A program made the translations under genes and the position numbers. Positions 50,746 to 63,673 of a stretch of DNA of 64,000 nucleotides are shown piece after piece. Position 1 is the first letter of the stretch; every line of letters begins with the position of its first letter. The stretch covers positions 4,237-68,236 of the forward strand of contig WBMV01006502.1 in NCBI GenBank assembly GCA_013396655.1, in the 5' to 3' direction. Below the pieces are notes generated by a model. It was given only the letters and a program-made list of their open reading frames with translations. It was not told the origin of the DNA and did no database searches. This stretch comes from Campylorhamphus procurvoides (lineage: Eukaryota > Chordata > Aves > Passeriformes > Dendrocolaptidae).

Positions 50746-53700
50746 CCACATGCTGTAATTGTGATTGTGCATAACCATCTGAGTAAAGGAAGAGGAATTT
50801 TTTTTTACTGACTGGAGGTAGGTGTCTGCTGCACAGAACAGCAGCTTCCCTACATGTAAAAGTTACCAATGTGTGAGTTCTTTCTTGCCTTTCACATCCA
50901 CGGTTATTAAACTTCCTCACAATTTCCTTGTTGTAACAGATATTTCTACTGCACAGTATCTAATGCACTTGGATAAAAATAAAATGGGGGATTATGTATG
51001 AAATAGGACATTGTAGTAGGATTTTTCCATACTGGTCAGCAGTGCTTGGAAAATTGTAATTGATCATAAATAGAAATGAGGACTTTGCAAAAACTGCCCC
51101 ACCTCCAGGCCTGTGGTGACTGTAAGCGATAAGGCAAATGTTGGAATTGCCATGGGAAACATGGCCCTTATCACTTAGATTTTAGAAGGAAAATAGAGAG
51201 GTTGAAAATAGAAACAACTTCCTGCCTTTTATAGCTCCTGTGTTTCTCTTTATGTGGGTATTTGTGTCACCACTAAGGTTGTGGATTTGTGTCTTTTCTC
51301 CAGACAGCATCGAACCACAGTATTTTCATTTTCACATTTGCAGTAGTCGTCAACCTGCGTCACAAGTGTCACTCCAACAAATGGCAAGCCCACACCTTTG
51401 GGATGCATGGCTCAGAAATTTAATTCACCTGCAGAAAGTTCAGAAAATTCTTCACAGTGACAGGCCCTTTCATTGCTCTTGTGTGAAAATCCCATCTATA
51501 TACCGTGACAAACTCAATTATGTAACAATATTTGTTCCAGCTGCAAAAGCCTATTTGAAGCAGTAGTGAGCAGCTACAAAAGACAGAATAAATACAACTA
51601 TGAAAAACCTCCTTTGCAAGATTGTGCATAGACATGTCCAGAGAATCTAGTGCTTCTGTTTAATGAACCAGATCTAAAACACTTTCTCCTGCTTTGAGTT
51701 TCAAATAGTTTCTGTAAAAATTTCAGATCTTGTTTTGGAAGCTTCATTTATTAATTGGCCTCTCTAAAAACTACAATGACAGCTCTTCTATTTCTATCAT
51801 TTAGCTCATTCTGTGCGTCCCATATTCACCTAGAATTTACTAAGGCATCCTATTAGGTATAGTAGCAAGTGGGGAAAAACACCCCAAAAAACCCACCCAA
51901 AATCAGGTGAGAATACATACTATAGGAAAGGAGAAAATTCTCTGGAAAATGCTAGTAAGTTAGAGCAAAAATGAAAGATACAGCCATTACAGAAAAGCTA
52001 AGAGGAATCTTCTAGAGCTCTTAAAAGAAATCAGTCACTGCATCTGCTAAAATTACATAAGTGTACTATAATGGCATTTTTCAAACCTCTGACATCTCAC
52101 CAGAAGCTCTTCATGAAAATAAATTCTCCTAGAACAAAAGACAAGTCTTTGCATGGACTAACATTTTCAATAAATACAAAAAGGTTAGGAATGGGTGGGC
52201 ACTTTTCACCAAGCAGCAATATTAATAATGAGGTCAACAAGAATGTTTAGTGGGACTGGTACCGTTGAACACTTGCAGAAATATTCTGCAAAAAAGGGTG
52301 AAAACCAGTGAGTTTTCCAGTGTACTAAAACATATGCAGGCTTCAAGGATCTCACTGAGTGAAGAGGATGAAATTGAAGATACAATGTCAAGAAGTACAA
52401 AGTAATGCATTGTCAGGAAAAATTATATTTGCTTACCCAATTACAGCTTTAAAATTAGCTGTTGCCTCTTGGATAATATATGGAAGATATTCTGATAGCT
52501 CTCTAAGAACATAATTTTAACATGAAAAGACACTCAAAATGTAAGAAAGTAATAGGAAAAGAATATAACACCCTTGTGATGAATACTTTGAGGAACTATG
52601 ACTTCACACTGTTCCACTGTTCCACCTCAAAAAATACAGATGGATTAGAAATGATAAACAGAAGGGGAAAAAAACCAGTAAGGAGTGCACAGTTGTTTTC
52701 TTGTGGGAAGGACTGAGAAAGCAAGAAGGGATTCCCCACACAGGAATAGCAGTGGTAAGAGATGAGAAATTTGAGAGAGTCCTGTAATGTAAGTGAGAAG
52801 CAGCTACATTCAAAACCAAAAGAAAATACTTGCTGGGGAAGACAGAGTAAAAATGCATTTGTTTTTAATTAAATGGCTTAATAGAAGATATGTCAGTTGG
52901 TAGCTGTGAAATACAGTGATCCCTCTGGCAAATAAGAGGGCACAGTGACATCTGATACAAGCTTACAAATGCCTGTAGGGCAGCTTAAAACACAACTGGC
53001 CAAAACCTGTAAGGGAGCAAAACCAGGGGCAGCAGTCACAGCTTCGAGATGGGGATATCCTTATTGGCGGTGAGTAGGCATGTGTTCTGTAGGCACTGCA
53101 GCACTGAGACAGCAACCCAGAGGGACATGGGCTCTCTGTCCTCAGGCCAGCTGCACATCAGGAGCAAACTTGCAGTCCACAGAAGCTTAGAAAAGGTAAT
53201 CTTGAGAGAACCTTCCCAGCCAGTGCTCCTCTGAAGGCTTACTCTCCAAAAATTCTCTTCCTACTGGCTTTTGCCTGGATGATCACTACAGAAAATTAAC
53301 TTAAAAAAATTTTTATATATGACTTACAGGAATGTTCTTATACTCTCAGTTGGAAAAATACTTCAAATGAAGCCTGGTTTGAAAACCCTTGTGCCAGTCC
53401 CTCTTCCTAGTGAGAAGGCCCACTTCCATTAGACAGGATTTCCTGTGTGTTGCTAGAGCTGCATGTGCTGCTTCTGGTTCTGGCACTATTTTGTTTAGCA
53501 CTTCTTTAGGCCTCTGTACATTCCGCTGTACCTGGACAAGAATAAAACTCATACAAATAGAAGCAACACTCACAGGACAGAATATGGGCATTTAATCCCG
53601 TTAATTACAATTACCAGGAAGCAATAGCATTGTAACAGGAAAACTTAGGGCTCCCTTCCACTCTATGATTCTGGGAGCGAATGATAAAGTGAAGGGATAT

Positions 53701-55460
53701 ATGGAGAACTTCCTTTGAAAATATTAAATATTTTTCCATATAAAAATCTGGAACAATTCTGGAAAATTAATTTTGTTTCATTTAGAATGAACATCCACAC
53801 CTCAAATTAGCCCCTAATGAAAGACTGATTTTTTAACATCCAAAATACCTCCAATTATTAGAGAACATAAGAAACCTTTCATTGCTTACCCTCTCTCAGG
53901 ATAAGACATAAACTGTGATACTTTTATGTCAAAATTCTCTCATTAAAAGATTCCTACCTCTAGCAGTTATGAAATAGACTCTGCTCTCTAAGGTCTTGTG
54001 CAGGGAGCGTGGGAGAAGGCTCTAACTCACAAACTAGCATAAATTTCATTATTCCTCCTTCTGGGAAATAGTCAGAAAAGTGGGTTGTTTCTCCTTTAAT
54101 TAGAATGTAAAGGGCAGAATTGAGAAACTGTGGCACATTTATTGCTCCATATGCCAGTGTAAGAGAATGCCAAAGAGATTCAAGCATTTTAGATGTGTCA
54201 TACAAGTGTTTAGACTAAGCTAAACAAATATTTTCATCCTCTTGTAAATCAAAACACCTATGATCATAAAAAGGTATTTTTCTCCATCTCTTTTCACCAT
54301 CATTTACTTCAACCACAATGTAATTTTAGCCTGATTTTTTTTCTACCCATGAAAAGGCAATTGCGTCTTAAAAATATTCCCTTGATTTTTTTTTTTTTAA
54401 TTAATGGCCTGCATGACTCACCATTTTCCTACTGTTTTTATCAGGCTGTCCAGGCAGTCTTTGGGGGTTTTTTTAAGATCTCAATATTTTCAAGCAACTG
54501 GCCTATTATAGCAGGGTTAAAACCCTCTTGAAAAACACTTCTACAATTTCGAAGAGATGACTGTTTAGACATAGGTAATATAACATTTTTTAGCCTAGCA
54601 AGGGGAAATTTAATAGTTTCTGTTTACTGAACAGCTCTGACTCATCTTGTCCAAGCTGTCTGTACTCAGTGAGGTGGGGGGTGGGGGGGAGGAAAGAAAA
54701 ACAAAAATAAAATAGTGTGTGTGAGAGCAAGAGAAAGCTAGTGTGATCATGTCATGCAGAGACCACATTCTAAATTATACACAAAAGGGAACTGAATTAA
54801 GATCTTAAATCCCCAGTGTTAAGTGTTATATATTCCATGTTCAAAGAGCAAAACCATTTGCTGACATTCTAATTGGTACTTTATAAAGAAACTATGCATA
54901 TGTAAAACAGCATCACTGAGGTAGGAAGCAAAATACTCATTCTGTGTCTTCTCTCAGGCCTGTCTGCAAGCAGAATATTTGTTTCAAAATATAGCACACA
55001 AAAATCACAGCTACCTATATCACTATTTTGTTCTGCTTGAAAACTTGATAGAATTTATTTTATCTAACAGATAAAAATGCAAGTGTATGGTTGAGTCTCT
55101 TCCTTGAAATATCCTTATATCCAAATACATTGTTCCCTGTGTATCTACATCCTTCACAGAAGTCAGTGCATCTACACAAGAACTGGGCTAGAAGGGGTTT
55201 CTGATACTTTCCTTCAGAAGTGTGACTAGTCCCCTGCAAAAACTAACAGGGATTTGTCTCCTAAGGTTTAACTGATATAAGGAGCTCTGTAAAACTCTTG
55301 CAAACATCCCTGCCCTGCATACAGTATTGGCTCAGTCTTCAGAACTAATTTTTCACTGTCAGTCACGCAGCTTGTCATATGGAAGTGAGAATATAATTTC
55401 TATCCCACCTCATCCAGTTTACTGCAAAAGGCTGCCATTTAGCTTTCCTTCCACTGCTGT
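50746..55460. other. Non-coding flank, little seen
   Basis: AT-rich sequence. A G-rich run lies at 54674-54692. A possible CR1 tail remnant (CCCTTCCACTCTATGATTCTG) lies at 53652-53672. No gene recognised. Confidence 0.45.
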
Positions 55461-55466
55461 AGATGG

Positions 55467-55512
55467 TGGATGGATGGATGGATGGATGGATGGATGGATG
55501 GATGGATGGATA
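55467..55512. repeat. (GGAT)n tetranucleotide microsatellite
   Basis: About eleven GGAT units, essentially uninterrupted. Confidence 0.97.
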
Positions 55513-55630
55513 GCAAATTATTCAGATCGCAGAACAGATGAGTGCTGAATGTACACTATGAAGAAAAACTTCCATATTTCATTCCAGAGAAATAATTAAT
55601 TCAGTGAAGCCAGGTGAGTAGCTGTGGTGG

Positions 55631-55755
55631 TTTGAGCCTAATAGAAGTCACAGCACCAAAAAATGTGGGGGTTTGAGCCTAATAGAAGTCACAGCACCAA
55701 AAAATGTGGGGGTTTGAGCCTAATAGAAGTCACAGCACCAAAAAATGTGGGGGTT
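55631..55755. repeat. Three tandem copies of a 41-bp unit at the LTR end
   Basis: The unit TTTGAGCCTAATAGAAGTCA…AAAAAATGTGGGGG occurs three times, essentially identical, from 55631. After the third copy the sequence re-enters normal LTR sequence with GGTTTGGCCCTGGC. Each unit begins with a copy of the LTR terminus. Confidence 0.95.
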
Positions 55756-56366
55756 TGGCCCTGGCTGAATGCCCAGTGTCCAGCCAAACCACTCAAGGTC
55801 TCTCCCACCCTTTCACCTTCCAGAGGGAAAGAAAAAAACAGCTAGCTAGGAATTTACGCTTAGACATAACAGCCAGAAGAGAAGCTTTGATTAATTACCA
55901 TGGGCACAGCAAACTCAGAATAATGCTTAAATTTATTACTAACAAGCTAAGAACTAGAAATAAGAAATAAAACAGTTTAGAAACACTTTTCCAACTTACC
56001 CCCCAGAGTAAGTTGTTGCTTTAGCTGCTTCTAACAAGAAAGTCCAAGACCGTCTTTTGGGCAGCAGTTCTTCCAAAACTGCTCTCTCAGGGGTCTTCCT
56101 GTGGACTGCAATGGGGCATCTTGCCTCACCACAGTCATCAGCACAGTCACAGAGGAATCATAATTCTGAGTCCTTCCCCTGCTTTCCGTGGGGTCCCTCC
56201 CACGAGAGACAGTCTTCTGCCCTCTCATGGGTCATTCCATGGGGTGCAGTCTCTCATGGATAAGCTGTACCTGCTTCAGCGTCAGTTTCTCTCTTCATGG
56301 GCCCTGGGCACAAATCTCGTGCAGGACTCTGCTCCATCTTGGGATCTCCCACGAGGTAACAGCCTC

Positions 56367-56943
56367 TGTGGAGTTTTGGGTTGGCTCCCTGCCAAACCCA
56401 ACTGCTGGCCACACAGATTCCCCCTCCCAAGAGAGAAGGGAAAAAAACCCCAAAGACAATTGTAGTAAAGGTATATATATATTCACATATATTACAATTA
56501 TATACAATCAAACACTATGAATCTACAGAACAAATCCCAAAACAACCCCAAAAGGAAAGAGGGGGAAAAGGGAAATGGGACAAAAATGGGTAAAAAGAAA
56601 CAAAACAGATACACATACACTTGTAAACTCAGGGAAAAAGCTCCATAAGTAACTAATAAAATAAATTCTCACCAGAACTTCCCTTAAGAGAAGCAGGTTC
56701 TTCCCCTCCATGCAGCTGGGACAACAGTTTCTCCCTTAGGCCTCAGCTCATAGAGATAAGAACTAAGCCGACACAGAGACTTTATGTCCTCCAAGCACAC
56801 GAAAGGAAGAGAGAAAGAAAGGAAACCTTCCTCCTGTCTTTATATACACCTGATTACATGAAGGAATGGTGTGGAATACTTCCTGAGTTATGACCTGGTT
56901 ACCAGGGAAGGCCTAGACCAAAACCAAGAAAATTAAACCACCA
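56367..56943 (-). mobile_element. Nested LTR-like insertion (about 577 bp)
   Basis: The surrounding LTR breaks at AACAGCCTC (56366) and resumes at GCCTCTTTCATGC (56946). GCCTC is present on both sides (56362-56366 and 56946-56950). The insert runs from TGTGGAG to AAACCACCA (TG…CA) followed by two extra bases. A TATATAAAG box on the minus strand (about 56838) gives orientation. The 5-bp flank suggests an ERVL-like element, though the two extra bases leave the exact ends open. Confidence 0.7.
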
Positions 56944-57210
56944 TGGCCTCTTTCATGCATTCCCCTGCTCTGACAGAAAGGTCTCTGCACCCCAATGGAT
57001 CCCATGGGCTTTGAGGGGACAACTTGTATCACCACGGCCATCACCATGGTTGTTAGGGAATCACAGCTTTGAGTCCTTTCCCTGCTCCCATGGGGTCCCT
57101 CCTCCTCCTTCTCCTCCTGTACTGACCTTGATATCTGCGTTGATAATCCATGGCTGCAAATTTTTTAGCTGCACAAAACTCCTATTCTTAAATAATCTCA
57201 CACAGGGGCA

Positions 57211-60200
57211 TTCCTATGATTCAAAAACTTCCAAGTAACAATCTTCCTAATTCCAGAAACACTAAATCATTAAATAGGATTTCAATTTACAAATCCTTTT
57301 TTTTTTTACTGCAGTATGCTAACTTTGAGCCACAAACAAATTAAAGCTAATGAATTAGTATTACTACTTCAATTAAAGAACGCTCTAATCACTAACTGCT
57401 GCAATAAGGATTTCTCTAAAAGGCCATACAGCCTGTATTTACTGTATTTTTCAAAAACACCCTACAGGAGCACTTAAGATTTTTTCACTCTTACAGATTT
57501 GAAGAAATGCTGTAACTTAGCACAACTCTGTTATTCTCATACTACTCATGAGAATGGCAAAATAGCAGAGCCTATATTTCTGACTCCAGTTTAATCTGTT
57601 GCCTTGATGTCTTAGTATTATGGCTAAATGGTAATCTATGCCTGCACTCAAGCTAGTGGAAGCTCTGAAGTTGCAGTTTTCATAGTGCTAAGCTCAAATG
57701 ATTCTACGCAAATAAATTCTCCAAAAGCAGGTCTTGTCTTCTGCCTGTGCAGGTGCAATTGCCCAGCCATTAGAGGAATCTCTCTGGCTGTATGTGGTAA
57801 ATACATGCCAACAGGAGTCAGTCCAAACAACACATTTTATGTAAAGCCTCTACTTACATTTTGGCCAGGCAGTAGCATCCTTCAGTCGCTGTAAGAGACA
57901 CTCACTCCATCCAGGGGACAATCAACCTCTTTAGAAAAGTGTCTTTCCTGAAATGCATATTTGTTTTCCTCATTCTAGGTGGGGGAAAAAAATTCAGTTT
58001 GTGGTTTAAGCTCTAGGCAGAACTTGTGCATTAATTCATTATAAAGAGGTTTTATTTGTTCAACATCTAAGATGTCCATATACTTTGCTAAAAAGGATGT
58101 ATTAGCTCTGACTTACCATGGTGGTAGGCACCTTCTCAGTTCCTGCGCAAGGTGCTAACAGTGTATAAGAATATTCTTAAGTATCCATTCCAGAAGGACA
58201 GAAAACACCAAAAGTAACTTGGCAAAAGTAAGAATCAGACCCAAAAGAGCCAGGTTCAAGCTTATTTGGAACCATTGTTTAACAGTTTTCTCAGCTTTCA
58301 TGCTATTATTCACTATCATACTCCCTGAGGTAACAGACAATCCCTAGACAGGCTGCCTAAATACTGCAAGTATGTAAGAACTAAGTAACTAAGGGAACTT
58401 TGGCTTAGCACTGCATCTTATTTCTCTGTAAGAATCATCCCTGATAGTGACTATCACCTTCAGTGTGGTAACGAAATATCCATCTCACATAACTACAGTT
58501 CCTCTCCAAGGATCTGCAACATGTTCCCAAAAATGTTCTATCTTATCAGAGCTGAGCAATAACTAAGTGCATAAGTGATCAATGGACGTAGGAGGATCAT
58601 TTCAATCTGCATGATATTTCTCTGTTGCATCATCTTAGTGAGAGGCCACATGAAATCACCAAAACTGATTTGTTAGAAATCCTGCTATACTAGCTGCACT
58701 GAGTTCTTTCTTCTTTCCCCTTATGCACATATCCTCTTCTCTCCAGAATAAGTCAGTTTTACGAACAGAAAATAATACTGTTGGACTGCTGAGAAACCCC
58801 CCAATCTTCAGCTACCAAATGATAAACAAAAGCTTTCCATAATATGAATACATATTATATTTTATTTCCCCATCTAATGCCAGAATGAAACAGTAGGTTC
58901 TGAAACAGTCCTGCAGAGGAGACTGATTTTGACATTAAAAATCCAATACCTTATTAGACCCATTCAGTTTTTTGCAGAGCACCAGAAGGACAAAGTTCTG
59001 TATTTCACTCCTTCTCTTGATGAGTCACTGCTCATGACAGAGAGACATTGTGCAGACTTACTGTCTTCATGAAGATTAAGTAGTCCTATGAAATGCAATT
59101 AGAATAAATATGTACTTGTCAATTTGTAATTACATTCAGAACAAACTTTATGTTAACAGAGAAAATAGAATCTAGCAATAGAGAAATAGTCTGCTGATTA
59201 CCTCTGCCCAGTCCATTTCCCTGTAGCAGCAGGCAGAGGTTCAGAAGACAGACTTCCTTTCTGATTTCAGTACAACTCAATTTATGTCCCAAAGCAAAAA
59301 ATGGGAGCATCAGCCAGGCACTAGGCCTGTCTCCAGAAATAAAGGGAGAACTAGCTCATATGGCTACCGAATCGGATGCATTTCACTGGCTCCATGGGAG
59401 TGTCTCTGGATAGTCCAGTAAATAAGCAGAAGAGGTTTGAACAGAAAGAGTTCAGAGGAGAGCAAAATTAACTCCTATTTACTGTTCATTAGATGAGGAA
59501 AGGAACACCTGAATAGAAGGTTGAGGTTTGGGTACTACCCTATAGAATGCATTCTGTAGAATGCAAGGCCAGGCATGCAGTCCACTCAGATGTTCCCTCA
59601 AAATTTACTCATAAATTGATCTTAAATAGCTAGACTGACATTTATTTTTGCTATTTGACACTACTTCTTGTACCTCAGTCAACTAACTCTTAGCATTCAC
59701 CTTACTTAATTTTCTTTGGAAGGCATAGCTTAAAAGCATAACTATTTAGAGCCAAAATGAAGTACCACTAATTTTATAGCCACTTCCACTTTTTGATGTG
59801 ATTACCTCTGTCAATTGAGGGGGGGAAAAAACCCAACAAAACACAAAACCATGAAGTGCTGCAGCATGCTGTGTGTTTCTCCAGGACATATTGCTGCAAG
59901 ATTGCAAAAGCAAACAAACATCTCTAGCATGGATTTAACATGCAGGCAAAAGACAGTATTTCTTTAGTTCTCTAAAACAAGTAAACAAACACTAGGAAGC
60001 AATCAAAACACAGGTTTGTCTGATATTTTTAACAACACAGAAATAATGACAGGTAATTACTGTGCCCAGTGCTCTGAGTATTTAATTACAAAATTTCCTC
60101 AGGAGCTCTGCACTTCAGCTTTATTCAACAGTGAAATGCTCACATGTGTACGTACAAGGCTTTTTGCATACCAAAGGTTCAGTTATTTCACATAGAGAGA

Positions 60201-60336
60201 AAAATATCCAATGTCTCCACATGGGTATATTCACTATTGCTGCAAGTTAGATGAACAAAATGCACGTGAAATGAGGTACTTACAGTAGGAATGGGCAAAA
60301 AGGGAGCAGGGGCTGCAGATAGCTCACTCAAGAGGA
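57211..60336. other. Non-coding flank, no feature seen
   Basis: AT-rich sequence without recognised genes or repeats, apart from a short T-run at about 57298 and a short A/C-rich stretch at 59823-59850. Confidence 0.5.
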
Positions 60337-61384
60337 GCAGTGTGAGATGGTGGATAGGGTTAAATATAGAGGAGATTCAGAATTCTAGGGTAAAAAGCAG
60401 CTGAAGCTCCCTGGACAGACTGAGGGTGACACACTCCCCAATACAGCCATAAACATCAGCTCAGAAAAACAGAATGGCGGGTGGAACAAAGTAGAGACTA
60501 TCTGGGCCCCCTCCACTCTAATCCAGGAGAATGGGGCAACATACTGAGGCCATACAGTTCCTGTCTACCAAGGGAGAATCAAGATGTTCTGCTGCTGAAG
60601 AGAACAACCATGTTGAACTCCCTCCTCAAGTGCCAAGCCATGACCACCCCCCACGCCATTAGGTACACCAATCAGAAATAAAATGTATTTATGACTAGGG
60701 CCACTCAAACTCCACCCAAACATAAGTAATAGTATAAAAGTAAGTTGGGGATATGGGGAAAGTGGGAGAAGACCTCCATCAAAACTGCTGGGATCAGTTG
60801 ATAGGCTGAGTCCATCTTCTCTCCCCCAGAGAGAGGCCTTGGGTGAGAAATATACTCTGAGCAGGTAAATGCTGCTTTTAGAACTAGAGCTTTTGCTTGT
60901 GATTACCCTATAACATATAAATAGATTGCTTCGTATTAGAGCTTGTGCTTGTTTAACACATGTGTCAGTAGAATGCTTGAAAACATATTTTTGCAGTAGA
61001 CACTGTCACCGACAACCTTCGAACCTTATTAATCTGTCACAATTTGTACTAATAAAGAATTTTATTCTGTAAACTATTAAAGTGAGTCCTTGCAGCTGCC
61101 AGCAGTAGAAAACACCTTGGCAGGGCCTGCTGAGGGGTCTTGGCTCTTTTGAGTCCCCCCTAAAAGGGTGTTCGAAGTACCCTCCGACCTTGTGAATTTG
61201 CTGGTGGAGGGTCTCATTATGAGAGACGCCAACAGACTGTCAGACACCAGGGGCTCAACTTTCCTGCAGGTACCAACAGGCAAAAACCTAAACTCCCACC
61301 CTTCATGTGACAAGTAGGAACTCCGAGCAGCCTGTTGAGGGGGAAATTCAGTGCTCTCACTCCCGCAGGACAGTGACCCAGCAG
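60337..61384 (+). mobile_element. Probable solo LTR (about 1040 bp)
   Basis: Candidate ends are TGTGAGATGG at 60341 and CAGTGACCCA at 61380, flanked by GCAG on both sides (60337-60340, 61381-61384). A TATAAAAG box (about 60733) and AATAAAGAATTTTATT (about 61053) lie on the plus strand in the right order. A 4-bp duplication would suggest an ERV1-like element. The boundaries rest on a 4-base match, so they are less certain than the LTR identity. Confidence 0.55.
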
Positions 61385-63390
61385 ATGCTGCATGTATGAC
61401 CTGAAACAAGAAGAGGGCAGTCAGTCACCTGGAAATGCTTGTGAGGAAACTTCTAAACCTATTTAATTTGTGTCAACAATGACACCCACTGCTCAGAGAA
61501 AGTTTGAATCAGATATGGTCAGAAATTTGCCAAAACAAACTTATTAATGTATTAACTGTGACAATTGCCTACAGTGAGAAAACCATTACTTTAAGTCCTT
61601 TTTCTGTCCTTCTCTCATATTACAATGTAAAGGCCTAGACAAGAGCATGCTCTCTGGCCAGCTCTCTTAATGCATGTATTTCATTTTGCATAAATACTCA
61701 CAATTCAGAAAAAGATTTTCCAAGCATGGATTTCAGATACTTAGAATCTTGGCAATATAAATAGTTACACATAGTCCTACAGCTCCAAAAAGGACAACTA
61801 GGAAAACTAGACAGAATCTCAGTCATAAAGGCACTTGGTATAGTGGGAGACTGCTATTTCTGGAGAGAACAAATACCTTGATATTTCAGGATATTTACTG
61901 TATTCTTCAGCTCACAGAACTGTTTTTAAAAGTCTTAGGATCATCACAATGAAGAACAGGGATATAGACTTGCCTAAAATTTTGTAGAATGAAGGAATGT
62001 TTCTGCAACTAACTTTTAATATATTCTCAATTTGTGGTTATGCACATGCAAGAGTCTTTTGTTGGCTCACACTCATATGTGGCAGTGAGAATATAACAAC
62101 TGTTAGATGCTACAGACAGTGTAAATAAGAATGAAAGGTACTCCTGAACTTACCTAAACAAAATTGATCATTTAATATGAACTAATTATCTTCAATTGCA
62201 ATGCCTCAAAATCTTTGGATCTAATCCAAGATCTTTCCCACACAGACATTTCAACCAAGTTTGATGCATTTAGAAAGAGTTGACAGAGATATCAGACTCT
62301 TATTTCACTCAGAAAAAGCTAAGGCAAACAGACTTTCATTTAATTCCTTCTCTTGCAGTAGTTTGTAGTCTACTCTTATGCTATCCAAAGAAACTACAAT
62401 ATTTACCTTGAGCTTTCATCAAGCATGTTCTTTCTGTTCCAGCTACATTGTCTGTTTAGTAACTTGCAGTGTGTTCATCTTCAAACACTCAGTTTTACAT
62501 TCATATCCATAATGTTTTAAGTGTCTCCGTACTCTGATACAATGTCTTAGGATTCATGTTTACTAGGTACAGTCTTCATGGTCTTATTGCCTGGATTTTG
62601 TAGAGTGCACAGAGTTCTGACTGAATTTCTACTGCATGGGCTTTTGTTTCCCACCACTGATGAGTCATTGAATAATACCTGAATACCAAAATATTTACTG
62701 TTGCCTACAGATCTGTGCAGTCCAGGATAAAGGTTTGTAATCTGTATTATCTTAATCTGCAAACTTGCAGAGGAATGCAAATAACAAAATTCCTACAGAA
62801 ATCAGAAGTGCAAGTTATTTGAAACATTTCAAGAGAACATTCTTTTTCTCCTATTTTGCCTTGCAGTGCTCTCTTGTCACACAATACTTGGAAAAATAAT
62901 GAAAGCATTGCACAACGGAAAATACAATTACTCTAGCATGCAAGACATTTTTAATTTTTTTACTGCCTGACATATCAAATGAGATAAGTTAAATACATGC
63001 CAAGCATCAGCAGAAAAAAAGCACAGTGACAAACACAGAAAAGGACGATGGAAAAAGCATAGGTTTCAAGGATATGGCTGTGGGTTTTCAGACAAACTAC
63101 TACTTGGATGAATTTATTAAGCAAATAACTCTATTCAGAATAAGAAGCTTTCAAGTGCCTTTGTACAAGGCAACTTGTCTTTGTCCAAACATTTCTGTGC
63201 CATACCATGCAAAATAAAGTATTGATTACAGGCTTATTCTGTTTACATCAAGAGTGAGGAAAACACATTCTCTAATGAAAGGGTGTTGTATTGCAACTCC
63301 TTGTTTGGAGTAAGAACACTGGTAAACAAAGCAATTAGTTTCACTGCCCTTCATATCTGAGGCAAACCAAAGCCCTGTGCTATGGACATT
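61385..63390. other. Non-coding flank, no feature seen
   Basis: AT-rich sequence with no gene or repeat recognised. Confidence 0.5.
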
Positions 63391-63403
63391 GCCCAGCACT
63401 CAC

Positions 63404-63673
63404 TGACATCCAGATCAAAGTCATCCAAGTCAGTGTTGTCCAAGTTGATGTCATCAAGTCAAAATCATCCAAGTTAAAATCGGCATCATCACTATCCCAG
63501 TTCTCATCATTATCTGCGCTGTTGTCATCATCCAAGTCAATGTCCAAGTCAATGCTGTCATCAGCATCTGAATCATCACTGTTGATGTTCAAGTTATCAC
63601 TGTTGCCATGGTCATCCAAGACATTGTTGTCCTCATGGACCTCCAAGTTTTCTTCTAATATACTGTAACATTT
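63404..63673 (-). other. Asp-rich, exon-like tract (frameshifted)
   Basis: The minus strand encodes a strongly acidic, leucine-punctuated sequence (SDDSDADDSIDLDIDLDDD, then DFNLDDFDL) built on imperfect TTGGATGAC units. The Asp-rich frame is open from just after a TAG near 63674. It shifts by one base near 63460 and continues in the next frame as NLDNTDLDDFDLD to a GTGAGT donor-like site (plus 63398-63403). I do not recognise a gene. It may be a decayed coding exon of an acidic protein, or a degenerate hexamer/nonamer repeat that happens to read as Asp codons. No ATG starts the frame. Confidence 0.3.

Larger units (their letters stand above)
55625..57210 (-). mobile_element. Solo LTR related to the one at 25.8 kb, minus strand, interrupted
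   Basis: The left end TGGTGGTTTGA is the exact reverse complement of the 3' terminus of the LTR ending at 26790. Homology continues through the AATAAA zone (plus TTATTACTAACA), GGGCAGCAGTTCT, GGTCATTCCATGG, CTGTACCTGCT and the GGA-rich stretch (plus CCTCCTCCTTCTCCTCC, about 57107) to about 57210. The homologue's first 150 bp are not recognisable, so the 5' end is truncated or diverged. Two changes are specific to this copy: a 41-bp triplication at its 3' end and a nested LTR. Confidence 0.85.

Noticed and set aside
53645..53680. CR1 insertion
   Set aside because: Only about 20 bases resemble a CR1 tail; too short to call with confidence.
55631..55755. CRISPR-like direct repeats
   Set aside because: Three contiguous copies without spacers, at an LTR end in a vertebrate genome.
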